A stretch of DNA of 19,514 nt from Spirochaetia bacterium (GTDB lineage Bacteria; Patescibacteriota; Minisyncoccia; UBA6257; UBA9933): the NCBI GenBank assembly GCA_007279775.1, contig QYPD01000036.1, positions 1-19,514 on the forward strand, written 5' to 3'. Under the pieces are notes generated by a model. It had not been told where the DNA came from and searched no databases. It saw only the letters and a program-made list of their open reading frames with translations. A program made the translations under genes and the position numbers. The first letter of the stretch is position 1; every line of letters starts with the position of its first letter. Below are positions 6,452 through 13,517 of this stretch, one piece after another.

Positions 6452-7804
6452 ATGGAACAAATTTTACGCATAATTAAAAAAATAATCCCGGCGAAAATTT
6501 TCGGGCTAGTGCAGCCGGTATATCATTTTTGCCTGGCGTATTTTGGCGCGCTGGCTTACGGCTTTCCTTCCCGCCTTCGCCGAAGCTTCGGCGGGCAAGC
6601 AAAAAAAATGTTTGTCGTGGGCGTCACGGGGACAAAAGGGAAAAGCACAACTTCTTATTTAATCGCCCAGATTTTGAATTCCGCCGGAATAAAAACCGGC
6701 ATGGCGACAACGGTTCTTTTCAAAATCGGCGAAAAAGAATGGATAAATTCTTCAAAACAGACAATGCTCGGTAGGTTTCAACTTCAAAGATTACTGGCGA
6801 AAATGGCAAGGGAAGGCTGTAAATACGCGGTGGTTGAAACGTCTTCGGAAGGGATTTTGCAATACCGTCATGCATTTATAGATTATGACGCGGCGGTTTT
6901 TACCAACTTGTCGCCGGAGCATATTGAAAGGCATGGCAGTTTTGAAAATTACCGCGAGGCGAAAGTAAAACTGTTTGAAAAAGTGGCGAAAAAGGAAAAT
7001 AGCGTGGGGGTTTATAATTTAGACGACGCGAATGTCGGTTATTTTTTAGCGCCGAAAATTCCAAATCAATATGTTTTTACCTCAAGCCTTAAATTGCCCG
7101 CAAGCGGCATCGGTAACCTTTATCAAATAACAAAAATAAAATCCAGTTCCAGCGGAACAAGTTTTTTATTAAACAACGAAGAGATAAAAATGCCGTTAAT
7201 AGGGAAATTTAACATTTATAATGCCGTGGCGGCAATTTGTTTTGTTTTGTCTCAAGGCGTAGAATTTTCGGAAATTAAAAAAGCTATGACGCAGATAAAA
7301 CCGCCACCCGGCAGACTGGAATTGATTAGAACAAATGGTTTTAACGTTGTAGTGGATTACGCCCACGAGCCGGCAAGTTTGGAGGCTGTTTATAAAGCAG
7401 TTATTGAATCAAAAATAAAATCTCCAAAAGGAAAAATGATTTGTTTGTTCGGTTCGCAAGGCGGAGGTAGGGACAAATGGAAAAGACAGGCGATGGGCAG
7501 GGTTGCGGCTGAATATTGTAACAAAATTATTTTAACAAACGAAGACCCGTACGATGAACCGCCGATTGAAATAATAAACCAAGTCGGCGAAGGAATTGTT
7601 GTAACCGGAGAAAAATCAAATAAGTTAGTGGTATATAAAATTATTGACCGTGAAGAAGCTATTAAAAAAGCGATTTCTCTGGCGGGAAAAGGCGACGCGG
7701 TTGTTTTAACCGGCAAGGGCGGAGAAGTCTGGATGTGCGTTAAAGACGGCAAAAAAATTCCGTGGGATGAAAAGAAAATAGTTGAAGAATCACTTGGAAA
7801 TTAG
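6452..7804 (+). CDS. Mur ligase family protein, MurE-like
   Basis: 450 residues. ATP-dependent amino-acid ligase of the Mur family, most like MurE, which adds the third residue to UDP-MurNAc-dipeptide in the cytoplasm. The ATP-binding loop GVTGTKGKST is at about residues 57-66, then SPEHIERHGSFENYREAK, and the C-terminal ligase domain has PPGRLELI, VVDYAHEPASL and GSQGGGRDKWKR. The usual N-terminal UDP-binding domain is missing, replaced by a short hydrophobic lead (residues 1-35). The MurE substrate loop DNPR is TNEDPYDEPP here, so the amino acid added cannot be read from it. Residues 38-50 come from a palindromic insert. It starts right after ruvA and its end overlaps cdaA by 15 bases, tail to tail. 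Confidence 0.88.
   Translation: MEQILRIIKKIIPAKIFGLVQPVYHFCLAYFGALAYGFPSRLRRSFGGQAKKMFVVGVTGTKGKSTTSYLIAQILNSAGIKTGMATTVLFKIGEKEWINSSKQTMLGRFQLQRLLAKMAREGCKYAVVETSSEGILQYRHAFIDYDAAVFTNLSPEHIERHGSFENYREAKVKLFEKVAKKENSVGVYNLDDANVGYFLAPKIPNQYVFTSSLKLPASGIGNLYQITKIKSSSSGTSFLLNNEEIKMPLIGKFNIYNAVAAICFVLSQGVEFSEIKKAMTQIKPPPGRLELIRTNGFNVVVDYAHEPASLEAVYKAVIESKIKSPKGKMICLFGSQGGGRDKWKRQAMGRVAAEYCNKIILTNEDPYDEPPIEIINQVGEGIVVTGEKSNKLVVYKIIDREEAIKKAISLAGKGDAVVLTGKGGEVWMCVKDGKKIPWDEKKIVEESLGN
6570..6596. repeat. Palindromic element inside the Mur ligase gene
   Basis: The GC-rich inverted repeat has a perfect 16-bp core, CGCCGAAGCTTCGGCG (6578-6593), and near-symmetric GCGGG/CCCGC edges. It is translated in frame as part of FPSRLRRSFGGQAK, between the hydrophobic lead and the ATPase domain, where it should do least harm. 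Confidence 0.75.
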
Positions 7805-8668
7805 CCAAATTACCAAGGCCGAAAATAGAGACAGTATTATTTGGGGAGTGTTTTTTCTTAACCATTTTTTAGAATTAGCCATTTTGTCTTGAGGAAATTT
7901 CTCTTCAAAAAAATCATCTAAAATATTTTTTAATTCTTGGGCATTCTGCAGTGTTTTAAAAGATTTATCCCGGCAAATAGAAACAGTTCCTTTTTCTTCT
8001 GAAACCGCCACTATCAGTGCGTCGGACACTTCAGATAAGCCAAGAGCCGCTCTGTGCCGGGTGCCGAAATTTCTCACCGCTCTGACGTTTTCGGCCAATG
8101 GCAGATGAGTAGCGAATTTTTTAATTTTATCTCCTTCAATAATAACGGCTCCGTCGTGGCCCGGCGAAGACGGGTCAAAAATACTCAATAGCAAAGGTTC
8201 GGAAATTCTTCCCGCAAGGTAATAGCCTCCTTCAAGATGCCGGTCGATGCTTTCCAGGCCGGGAAAAACTATTAAAGCGCCTATTTTTTTTCTGATAAAA
8301 ATTTCAGCGGCGTTAACAATGGTTTTTGTTAGGTCTTCGTATAAAGGGGTTTGTTTGTTCATTAATCCTATAATGCCGGCAATTTCAAAAAATCTTCGCA
8401 GTTCTTTTTGAAAAATTATCGCCGTTATTATAAGAAAAAATCCAAAAATTGAACGGAAAATTTTTTCGGTAAGCTCAAGATTGAAGAAAATGCTTAAACT
8501 GTAAATTATAAAGAGAACAATAATTCCGGCGATAATCGGCGCGGATTTTGTTCTTTGAAAAACAACGATGGCTAAGTAAATAAGAGCCGCGACAATAAGA
8601 ATATCAAAAATATCTTTTAGGCCGAAAGAGATATTATCAAATATGTTTAAGAATAAATTTGAATTCAT
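7790..8668 (-). CDS. cdaA: Diadenylate cyclase, membrane-bound CdaA type
   Basis: 292 residues. Makes the second messenger c-di-AMP from two ATP. Three N-terminal membrane helices (about 20-38, 43-62, 69-88) precede a DAC domain with both catalytic motifs, DGA at 172-174 and RHR at 204-206. A ribosome binding site AAGGAGC lies about 11 bases before ATG 8668 (complement of 8679-8686). The protein has an extra tail: after the DAC domain, residues 275-291 form one more hydrophobic helix that looks like the first helix of a CdaR/YbbR regulator, but no YbbR repeats follow. It stops with TGA, one of the clear uses of TGA as stop here. Divergent from the cysteine desulfurase. Confidence 0.94.
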   Translation of the reverse strand: MNSNLFLNIFDNISFGLKDIFDILIVAALIYLAIVVFQRTKSAPIIAGIIVLFIIYSLSIFFNLELTEKIFRSIFGFFLIITAIIFQKELRRFFEIAGIIGLMNKQTPLYEDLTKTIVNAAEIFIRKKIGALIVFPGLESIDRHLEGGYYLAGRISEPLLLSIFDPSSPGHDGAVIIEGDKIKKFATHLPLAENVRAVRNFGTRHRAALGLSEVSDALIVAVSEEKGTVSICRDKSFKTLQNAQELKNILDDFFEEKFPQDKMANSKKWLRKNTPQIILSLFSALVIWLISK

Positions 8669-8703
8669 TGAAAAAATGCTCCTTTATTGTTATTGTAATT
8701 TAA

Positions 8704-9912
8704 ATGGGAAAAAATATCTATCTTGATTATGCTGCCGCTACATATATTGAGCCAGCGGTGCTTAAAAAAATGCAGCCGTATCTGGGCGAGTTTTTTGGCA
8801 ATGCTTCGTCTTTGCATTCACTTGGCCAGATTTCCAAAAATGCCATTGAAAAAGCGAGGTGCGAAACCGCCGGAATCTTGGGCGTTTTACCCGAAGAAAT
8901 TATTTTCACTGGTTCGGGAACGGAATCGGCGAATTTGGCGATTTTCGGAATCGCCCGGGCGTACAAAAAATTCGGCAATCATATAATCGTTTCAAAAATA
9001 GAGCATAAGGCGGTTTTAGAATCGGCAAAGGCGCTTGAAAAAAAAGGCTTTAAAATAACTTATTTGAATGTTGATAAAAATGGGATAGTTAAATTGGATG
9101 AATTAAAAAAAGCTTTAAATGAAAAAACGATTCTGGTTTCAATAATGTATGCCAATAATGAAATTGGAACAATCCAGCCGATTAAAGAAATCTCGGAAAT
9201 TATCAAAGAATATCGGAGGGAAAAATTGAAAATTGAAAATTGGAAATTGAAAATTAATGAAATGCTCCCTGCATTTCATTGTGATGCTTGCCAAGCTGCC
9301 GGTGCTTTGCTGTTAGATGTAAAAAAGCTTGACGTTGATGCTCTTACTTTGAACGGCTCAAAAATTTACGGGCCAAAAGGAGTAGGTTGTCTTTATTTGA
9401 AAAAGGGCATAAAAGTAGAGCCGATAATTATTGGTGGCGGACAGGAGAATAATTTAAGGGCGGGTACGGAAAACCCAGCCTTGATTGTCGGGTTCGTCGA
9501 GGCGTTGAAGTTGACTGAAAAAATGAGAATAAAAGAAAGCCGTCGGCTCACGGCTTTGCGCGATTATTTCATAGAAAATATTTTAAAATCCGTTAAGGAT
9601 TGCCAATTGAACGGTGATGTCAAAAAGAGATTACCCAATAATGTTAACCTTTTGTTTCCGGGCGTTGAGGGCGAGGCATTAGTTTTGCGTTTAGACCTTC
9701 ACGGAATTTATGCGTCAACCGGTTCCGCCTGTACTTCTTCGGATTTTACGGCCTCGCACGTTTTATTAGCTTTGGGAATAAAAAAAGAGCTGATTTACAG
9801 CTCTTTACGGCTGACTCTTGGAAGAAAAACAACAAAAAAAGATTTGGATTATGTTTTGAAAATTTTGGTTTGCGAAGTTGAAGATTTGCGAAAAATGTCG
9901 GCGGTGAAATAA
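8704..9912 (+). CDS. Cysteine desulfurase, NifS/IscS family
   Basis: 402 residues. PLP enzyme that takes sulfur from cysteine for Fe-S clusters and tRNA thiolation. Key residues are visible: His101 (IEHKAV) stacking on PLP, HCDACQAAG (192-200), the PLP-binding Lys220 in NGSKIYGPKG, and the catalytic Cys343 in STGSACTSSD. The residue before Lys220 is Ser, where IscS has His. Residues about 173-187 (EKLKIENWKLKINEM) are an insert encoded by an AT-rich tandem repeat at a surface loop. A functional partner in the window is MnmA, which needs such sulfur for tRNA 2-thiouridine. Divergent from cdaA with a 35-base gap. Confidence 0.93.
   Translation: MGKNIYLDYAAATYIEPAVLKKMQPYLGEFFGNASSLHSLGQISKNAIEKARCETAGILGVLPEEIIFTGSGTESANLAIFGIARAYKKFGNHIIVSKIEHKAVLESAKALEKKGFKITYLNVDKNGIVKLDELKKALNEKTILVSIMYANNEIGTIQPIKEISEIIKEYRREKLKIENWKLKINEMLPAFHCDACQAAGALLLDVKKLDVDALTLNGSKIYGPKGVGCLYLKKGIKVEPIIIGGGQENNLRAGTENPALIVGFVEALKLTEKMRIKESRRLTALRDYFIENILKSVKDCQLNGDVKKRLPNNVNLLFPGVEGEALVLRLDLHGIYASTGSACTSSDFTASHVLLALGIKKELIYSSLRLTLGRKTTKKDLDYVLKILVCEVEDLRKMSAVK
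9222..9257. repeat. AAATTGAAAATT tandem repeat inside the desulfurase gene
   Basis: Four near-copies of AAATTG(A)AA are read in frame as KLKIENWKLKIN. Related enzymes run directly from the helix before to the HCDACQ strand. A similar AT-rich stretch is read as KLKVKKLKI in mnmA near 18611-18640. Confidence 0.7.
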
Positions 9913-9964
9913 AAAAGGGACAAGGATAATCTTGGTAGATATCCCTGCCCCGCGCGATAATGCG
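9913..9964. other. Weak hairpins between the desulfurase and the zinc-ribbon gene
   Basis: GGGACAAGGATA and TATCCCTGCCCC can pair at 10 of 12 positions around an 11-base loop, followed by a short GCGC-type hairpin. There is no T-run, so the terminator role for the two converging genes is uncertain. Confidence 0.35.
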
Positions 9965-10186
9965 CTAATTTCTTCCGATGATAATTGACCGTTTTCCCGG
10001 AGGGAGGGGCGGGAGAGGCTTGAATATAGGCTTGGGCTTGGACATAGATTCGCTGATCACATGACCTGTTCCCTCTTGCTCGGGCGGCTCATCGCAGTTG
10101 CCGCAGATGCCTCCTCGCTCGGGGATGGCCGCGCCGCATTTCGGGCAGCAATAACAGTTACGGGTGTATGTAAACTTTTCGGTCAT
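9965..10186 (-). CDS. Small zinc-ribbon protein of unknown function
   Basis: 73 residues. The first half has Cys pairs, CCPKC at about 13-17 and CGNC at about 28-31, the classic spacing of a one-zinc ribbon. The second half is Pro- and Lys-rich (PKPIFKPLPPLPPGKR) and probably unstructured. TAGGAGG lies about 6 bases before ATG 10186, a far stronger ribosome binding site than most genes here. It overlaps the end of the upstream membrane gene by 29 bases, so they share a transcript. G+C is visibly higher than in neighbouring genes. I do not recognise the family and propose no function beyond zinc binding. Confidence 0.7.
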   Translation of the reverse strand: MTEKFTYTRNCYCCPKCGAAIPERGGICGNCDEPPEQEGTGHVISESMSKPKPIFKPLPPLPPGKRSIIIGRN

Positions 10187-10457
10187 GGCGTCCTCCTATA
10201 CAATAAAAGTTCATTTTTCGCCCCCATGGTTTTTGGGGCCGGGTCGCGATCCGATAAATCAAGAAAGCGATTCCCGTCATGCCCGCGAACATGGCAATGA
10301 CCACTATCACAGAGAACACCGCCATCGAGAATGACGGCGGTTCAATCCCGGCGATTCCGTCGAATGTGCCGATGCGATGTATTGCCATGGACATCAACAC
10401 GCTCACAACAAAGATTATCCCTGCCGCGCAAAACATGAATTTTTTTCTCCTTGCCAT
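10158..10457 (-). CDS. Small two-helix membrane protein of unknown function
   Basis: 99 residues. A basic start (MARRKK) leads into a hydrophobic segment (about 8-25), a short hydrophilic loop (TFDGIAGIEPP), a second segment (about 43-69) and a basic tail rich in Arg and Lys. This suggests an inner-membrane hairpin with both ends inside. AAGGAGG sits about 5 bases before ATG 10457. It is first in a two-gene unit with the zinc-ribbon gene, under the promoter at 10516-10544. Like its partner it is GC-richer than the surroundings. No family recognised. Confidence 0.65.
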   Translation of the reverse strand: MARRKKFMFCAAGIIFVVSVLMSMAIHRIGTFDGIAGIEPPSFSMAVFSVIVVIAMFAGMTGIAFLIYRIATRPQKPWGRKMNFYCIGGRHDRKVYIHP

Positions 10458-10515
10458 ATATCCTCCTTATTCTTAGGATTATTTTCCTTATTCCCCTTTT
10501 AATATTGCTGAATAT

Positions 10516-10544
10516 AATATAGCACATTTTTTCAATTTTGTAAA
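10516..10544 (-). promoter_or_regulatory. Canonical promoter of the two-gene GC-rich unit
   Basis: On the minus strand: TTTACA (10539-10544), an exactly 17-base spacer and TATATT (10516-10521) with an extended TGC before it. This is the best-formed promoter in the window. A leader of about 50 bases precedes ATG 10457. Confidence 0.75.
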
Positions 10545-10577
10545 GCCCGCAAAAATGTGTCTATTTTCAAGTAAATT

Positions 10578-10586
10578 TGCTATAAT
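10578..10586 (+). promoter_or_regulatory. Extended -10 promoter of the beta-CASP gene, leaderless
   Basis: TGCTATAAT, with TATAAT at 10581-10586, then six bases and ATG 10593. The expected start site falls on the ATG. There is no Shine-Dalgarno. Confidence 0.65.
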
Positions 10587-10592
10587 TTACGC

Positions 10593-11951
10593 ATGAAACT
10601 TAAATTTTGCGGCGGGGCGAAAAGCGTTACCGGCGCCAACTATTTATTAGACGATAGCGTGCTTGTCGATTGCGGGCTTAACCAAGGTTCCAGTTTTTTG
10701 GAAAAAATAAATTTTGAGCCTTTTACGTATGACCCGAAGACTATCAAGGCGGTTTTAATCACCCACGCCCATATAGACCACATCGGCCGTTTGCCCCAGC
10801 TTTACAAAGCCGGTTTCCGCGGAGATATTTTTTCAACTCCGCCGACCAAAGATTTTGCCGAAGAGCTTTTGTTTGATTCTGAAAATGTTTTGAGTAAAGA
10901 AGCCCACGATAAAAATAAAGATCCGATTTATAACATTGAAGATGTTAGGAATGTGATGCGTTTGTGGAAGAAAGTGGATTATCACGAGAAGTTTAAAATC
11001 AGTACGCCAGCCGGCGAATTGGAAATTGAGTTTTTCGACGCCGGCCACATTCTCGGTTCAAGCGTTATTTCGGTTTCTTCCGGCGGAAAACGGATTATTT
11101 TTTCCGGCGACTTGGGCAATTCGCCCGCGCCGTTCATTAAAGATGCGGAAGCAATAGAAAGCGCGGATTACGTTTTGATAGAGTCGGCTTACGGCGACCG
11201 GTTGCACGAAAATCTTGAAGCAAGGAAAGAAATGCTTGAAGATTTCATTGAAGAAATCACCAAGGCGGGCGGGACTTTAATGATTCCAGCTTTTGCCATG
11301 GAACGCACTCAAGAACTTTTATTTGAATTAAACGACTTGGTTGAAAACGGCCGTATTCCCAAAGCGCCGGTTTTCGTGGACAGCCCTTTGGCTATTAAAC
11401 TCACCTCGGTTTACAGAAAATACTCTCAAGATACTGAATATTTCCGTGAAGAAGCAATTGAGCTTTTAAAAAAAGGCGACGCAATTTTCAATTTTCCCGG
11501 TTTGAAAACTACTCTTACGACCGAGCAATCAAAAGAGATAAACAACGTTCCTCCGCCGAAAATAATCATCGCCGGCTCCGGAATGTCGCAGGGCGGAAGA
11601 ATTTTGCACCATGAAATGCGTTATCTGCCCGACCCCAAAAGTGCGATTTTATTCATCGGCTATCAGGTTAACGGTTCTTTGGGAAGGCGGATTTTAAACG
11701 GAGAAAAATGGGTAAAAATTTTCGGCGAAGAAATTCCGGTAAAATGTAAAGTAAAATCAATTGCCGGATATTCGGCGCACGCCGACCAAAGACAGCTTCT
11801 GGACTGGCTCCGGCCCATGCGCCTTAGCGCGAAAAAAGTTTTTATCGTCCAGGGCGAAGAAGAGGGTATGTCGGTTTTAGCGCAAAAAATAAAAGACGAA
11901 TTGGCGCTTAAAGCGGTTATTCCTTCAACGGGAGAGGAATTTGTGCTATAA
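10593..11951 (+). CDS. Metallo-beta-lactamase/beta-CASP ribonuclease-like protein
   Basis: 452 residues, typical for bacterial relatives of the CPSF73/Ysh1 nucleases. These zinc hydrolases cut RNA. Seen in order: LVDCGLNQG, the zinc motif THAHIDHIG (residues 57-65), DAGHILGSS with the next metal His, FSGDLGN with the bridging Asp, a beta-CASP domain (about 200-380, with PAFAMERTQELL and AGSGMSQGGRILHH), and the last zinc-binding and RMMBL part, IAGYSAHADQRQLLDWL. All metal ligands I can identify are present. The start is set by the -10 box six bases upstream. The promoter of the next gene overlaps its last codons. Confidence 0.92.
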   Translation: MKLKFCGGAKSVTGANYLLDDSVLVDCGLNQGSSFLEKINFEPFTYDPKTIKAVLITHAHIDHIGRLPQLYKAGFRGDIFSTPPTKDFAEELLFDSENVLSKEAHDKNKDPIYNIEDVRNVMRLWKKVDYHEKFKISTPAGELEIEFFDAGHILGSSVISVSSGGKRIIFSGDLGNSPAPFIKDAEAIESADYVLIESAYGDRLHENLEARKEMLEDFIEEITKAGGTLMIPAFAMERTQELLFELNDLVENGRIPKAPVFVDSPLAIKLTSVYRKYSQDTEYFREEAIELLKKGDAIFNFPGLKTTLTTEQSKEINNVPPPKIIIAGSGMSQGGRILHHEMRYLPDPKSAILFIGYQVNGSLGRRILNGEKWVKIFGEEIPVKCKVKSIAGYSAHADQRQLLDWLRPMRLSAKKVFIVQGEEEGMSVLAQKIKDELALKAVIPSTGEEFVL

Positions 11952-11952
11952 T
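11944..11952 (+). promoter_or_regulatory. Extended -10 promoter of the LOG-family gene
   Basis: TGCTATAAT overlaps the stop codon of the beta-CASP gene, with TATAAT at 11947-11952. Transcription would begin near 11958, so the following repeat (11956-12065) would form almost the whole 5' leader. Confidence 0.5.
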
Positions 11953-11955
11953 AGA

Positions 11956-12065
11956 AGCAATCCGAAAATTAACACATCCGGATCTACAAATAAATCCGAA
12001 TAACTACAAAAAGTATTCGTAGCCGTTCGGAAATTCGGATGAATTCGTAGATTGGGATTACATTT
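11956..12065. repeat. Leader repeat, copy 1 (about 110 nt)
   Basis: Runs from AGCAATCCGAAAATT to the base before ATG 12066. It closely matches 12732-12844; the middle stretch from ATAACTACAAAAAG to TATTCGTAGCC is identical in both. The element is an imperfect inverted repeat of CCGAA/TTCGG and CTACAAA/ATTCGTAG blocks, with ends AATCC and GGATT, so its RNA could fold into one long hairpin just before the start codon. Confidence 0.85.
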
Positions 12066-12632
12066 ATGAATAATTATCCTAAATTTAAAATTTGCGTTTC
12101 CGGAGCGGCGGAAACGGATATGTGTGGCGAATCGGCTTTTGGAAAAGCCGAAGAGTTGGGAAAAGAAATAATAAAACAGGACTGCGTTTTAGTTAACGGC
12201 GCCACAACAGGATTTCCATATTGGGCGGCCAAGGGCGCGAAAAGCGTTGATGGAATAGTAGTCGGCATTTCTCCGGCCTATTGCGAAAAAGAACACGTGG
12301 AGGAATACAAGTTGCCGATTGACTACCAGAATTTGATTATTTACACAGGCTTTGGATATTCCGGCAGAAATTTGCTTTTGACGCGTTCGGCGGACGCGGT
12401 TGTCGTAGGTTGTGGCAGAATGGGAACAATAAGTGAATTCACAATCGCTTTTGAAGATAAAAAGCCGATAGGAATTTTAACCGGCGAGTGGGAAACCGAT
12501 GAGCTGCTTAAAGAAATAATACAAAAATCCCACCGCGCGGAAGAAATGAAAGACAAAATAGTTTTTTCCAGTGACCCGAAAGAATTAATTTCAAAAGTCG
12601 TTGAATTGATAAAAAAAGAGAAAACCCGGTAG
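12066..12632 (+). CDS. LOG/SLOG-superfamily Rossmann protein (TIGR00725-like)
   Basis: 188 residues. It has a Rossmann-like nucleotide-binding fold related to lysine-decarboxylase-like/LOG proteins: KICVSGAAETD at the first strand, VNGATTGFPYWAAKGAK, TGFGYSGRNLLLTRSADAVVVGCGRMGTISEFTIAFEDKKPIGIL. The LOG motif PGGxGTxxE appears as CGRMGTISE. True LOG proteins release cytokinin-like bases from nucleotides; this branch has no settled role, so I give only the superfamily. It sits behind a repeat that serves as leader and ends inside another palindromic repeat, so it is a monocistron in a repeat cluster. Confidence 0.82.
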   Translation: MNNYPKFKICVSGAAETDMCGESAFGKAEELGKEIIKQDCVLVNGATTGFPYWAAKGAKSVDGIVVGISPAYCEKEHVEEYKLPIDYQNLIIYTGFGYSGRNLLLTRSADAVVVGCGRMGTISEFTIAFEDKKPIGILTGEWETDELLKEIIQKSHRAEEMKDKIVFSSDPKELISKVVELIKKEKTR

Positions 12633-12717
12633 TAGACCGAGCGCGGCAACGCCAGTTCGTCCAGTAGTAGAGCGCTACGCTCTCACTACCGGACGATGCG
12701 CTCGGCTCACTACCGGG
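12625..12717. repeat. Nested palindromic element
   Basis: The outer arms CCCGGTAGTAGACCGAGCGC and GCGCTCGGCTCACTACCGGG pair with a small mismatch. Nested inside, GTCCAGTAGTAGAGCG and CGCTCTCACTACCGGAC pair again (12659-12694). Both arm pairs carry the same TAGTAGAG/CTCACTA core, so the element looks like one palindrome inserted in another copy. It supplies the last bases and stop codon of the LOG gene and may double as its terminator. Confidence 0.8.
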
Positions 12718-12731
12718 AAAGGTCGGTAAAA

Positions 12732-12844
12732 AGCAATCCGAAACTACAAATTACATCCGAATCTACAAACAAATTCGAATAACTACAAAAAGTATTCGTA
12801 GCCATTCGAAAATTCGGATAAATTCGTAGATTAGGATTATACTT
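12732..12844. repeat. Leader repeat, copy 2 (about 113 nt)
   Basis: Second copy of the repeat at 11956-12065, in the same orientation and again ending directly at a start codon (ATG 12845). Differences are scattered substitutions and a few small gaps near the left end, some of which look compensatory with respect to the hairpin. Confidence 0.85.
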
Positions 12845-13093
12845 ATGGAGAAAAAGCCAATAGGCGAAGTTACTCATTATTACGATAAAATCGGCGTGGC
12901 GGTCGTAAGATTTTTTAAAGCCGTGAAAGTCGGCGACAGCATTCAATTTAAGGGCACGCATACTGATTTTAGCCAAACAATCAGCTCAATGCAATACGAT
13001 CATAAAAGCATTGAAAGCGCCAAGAAAGGTGAGGAAGTTGGAATGAAAGTGGATGAACATGTTAAAGAAGGAGACAAAGTTTTTGAGGCGTAA
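12845..13093 (+). CDS. Small EF-Tu domain-2-like protein
   Basis: 82 residues forming a single translation-factor beta-barrel (EF-Tu/IF2 domain 2 type): VTHYYDKIGVAVVRF, LKVGD-like VKVGDSIQFKG, FSQTISSMQYDH, AKKGEEVGMKV and VKEGDKVFEA. This matches the stand-alone translation-elongation-factor-like proteins found in archaea and some bacteria, whose role is not settled. There is no GTPase domain. The length is complete for that group. The whole leader is the repeated element upstream. Confidence 0.83.
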   Translation: MEKKPIGEVTHYYDKIGVAVVRFFKAVKVGDSIQFKGTHTDFSQTISSMQYDHKSIESAKKGEEVGMKVDEHVKEGDKVFEA

Positions 13094-13505
13094 TTAAACC
13101 CCAAACTACCGGCTACGAAAAAATAAAGCGAAAACAATTCGCGGCTTGTAGTTTGTTGTGTATTTTTAAACAAACCTTTTTCTCACCAGCGGTTTTCCGC
13201 TCGGATAAATTGTATTCGCTTAAAGTAAAAAACCGACGGAAAATCTGCGAATTCAACCCCCGCCTGCGGCGGGGGGATTCAGACAGCGCGATTTTCCCGG
13301 TTTTTCGCTTCTCGCTTATCAATTTATAACCTCGCTCCAAAACGCTGGCTAAAGAAAAGGTTTGTTTTTTAGATATAAATAAAGCGTATTGTTTCTTTTG
13401 AACCATTGCGTAGGCGAAACTATAAATAAATGAGCTGAGCGATTATTATTTATTTATGCCGGAGCACGGTGAAAGAGAAACAATACGCGGCACTAATTTT
13501 TCTGT
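13094..13505. other. Gene-free stretch rich in inverted repeats
   Basis: I find no convincing gene here. Three pairings stand out. AAACAAACCTTTTTCTCACC (13168-13187) and the bases to 13191 match the complement of 13343-13367 with few mismatches, closing a domain of about 200 bases. CCCCCGCC/GGCGGGGG forms a tight hairpin at 13257-13275. GCGTATTGTTTCTTT (13384-13398) pairs with 13472-13488 except for a 2-base bulge. The layout suggests either stacked mobile palindromes or a structured RNA. I see no tmRNA, RNase P or SRP RNA signature. Confidence 0.5.
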
Positions 13506-13511
13506 TATAAT
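13503..13511 (+). promoter_or_regulatory. Extended -10 promoter of the permease, leaderless
   Basis: TGTTATAAT, with TATAAT at 13506-13511, then six bases and ATG 13518: the same geometry as the beta-CASP gene. Confidence 0.65.
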
Positions 13512-13517
13512 AAAGTA

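Noticed and set aside
13113..13406. 97-codon minus-strand open frame
   Set aside because: It is built from inverted repeats, has a low-complexity basic product and no ribosome binding site.
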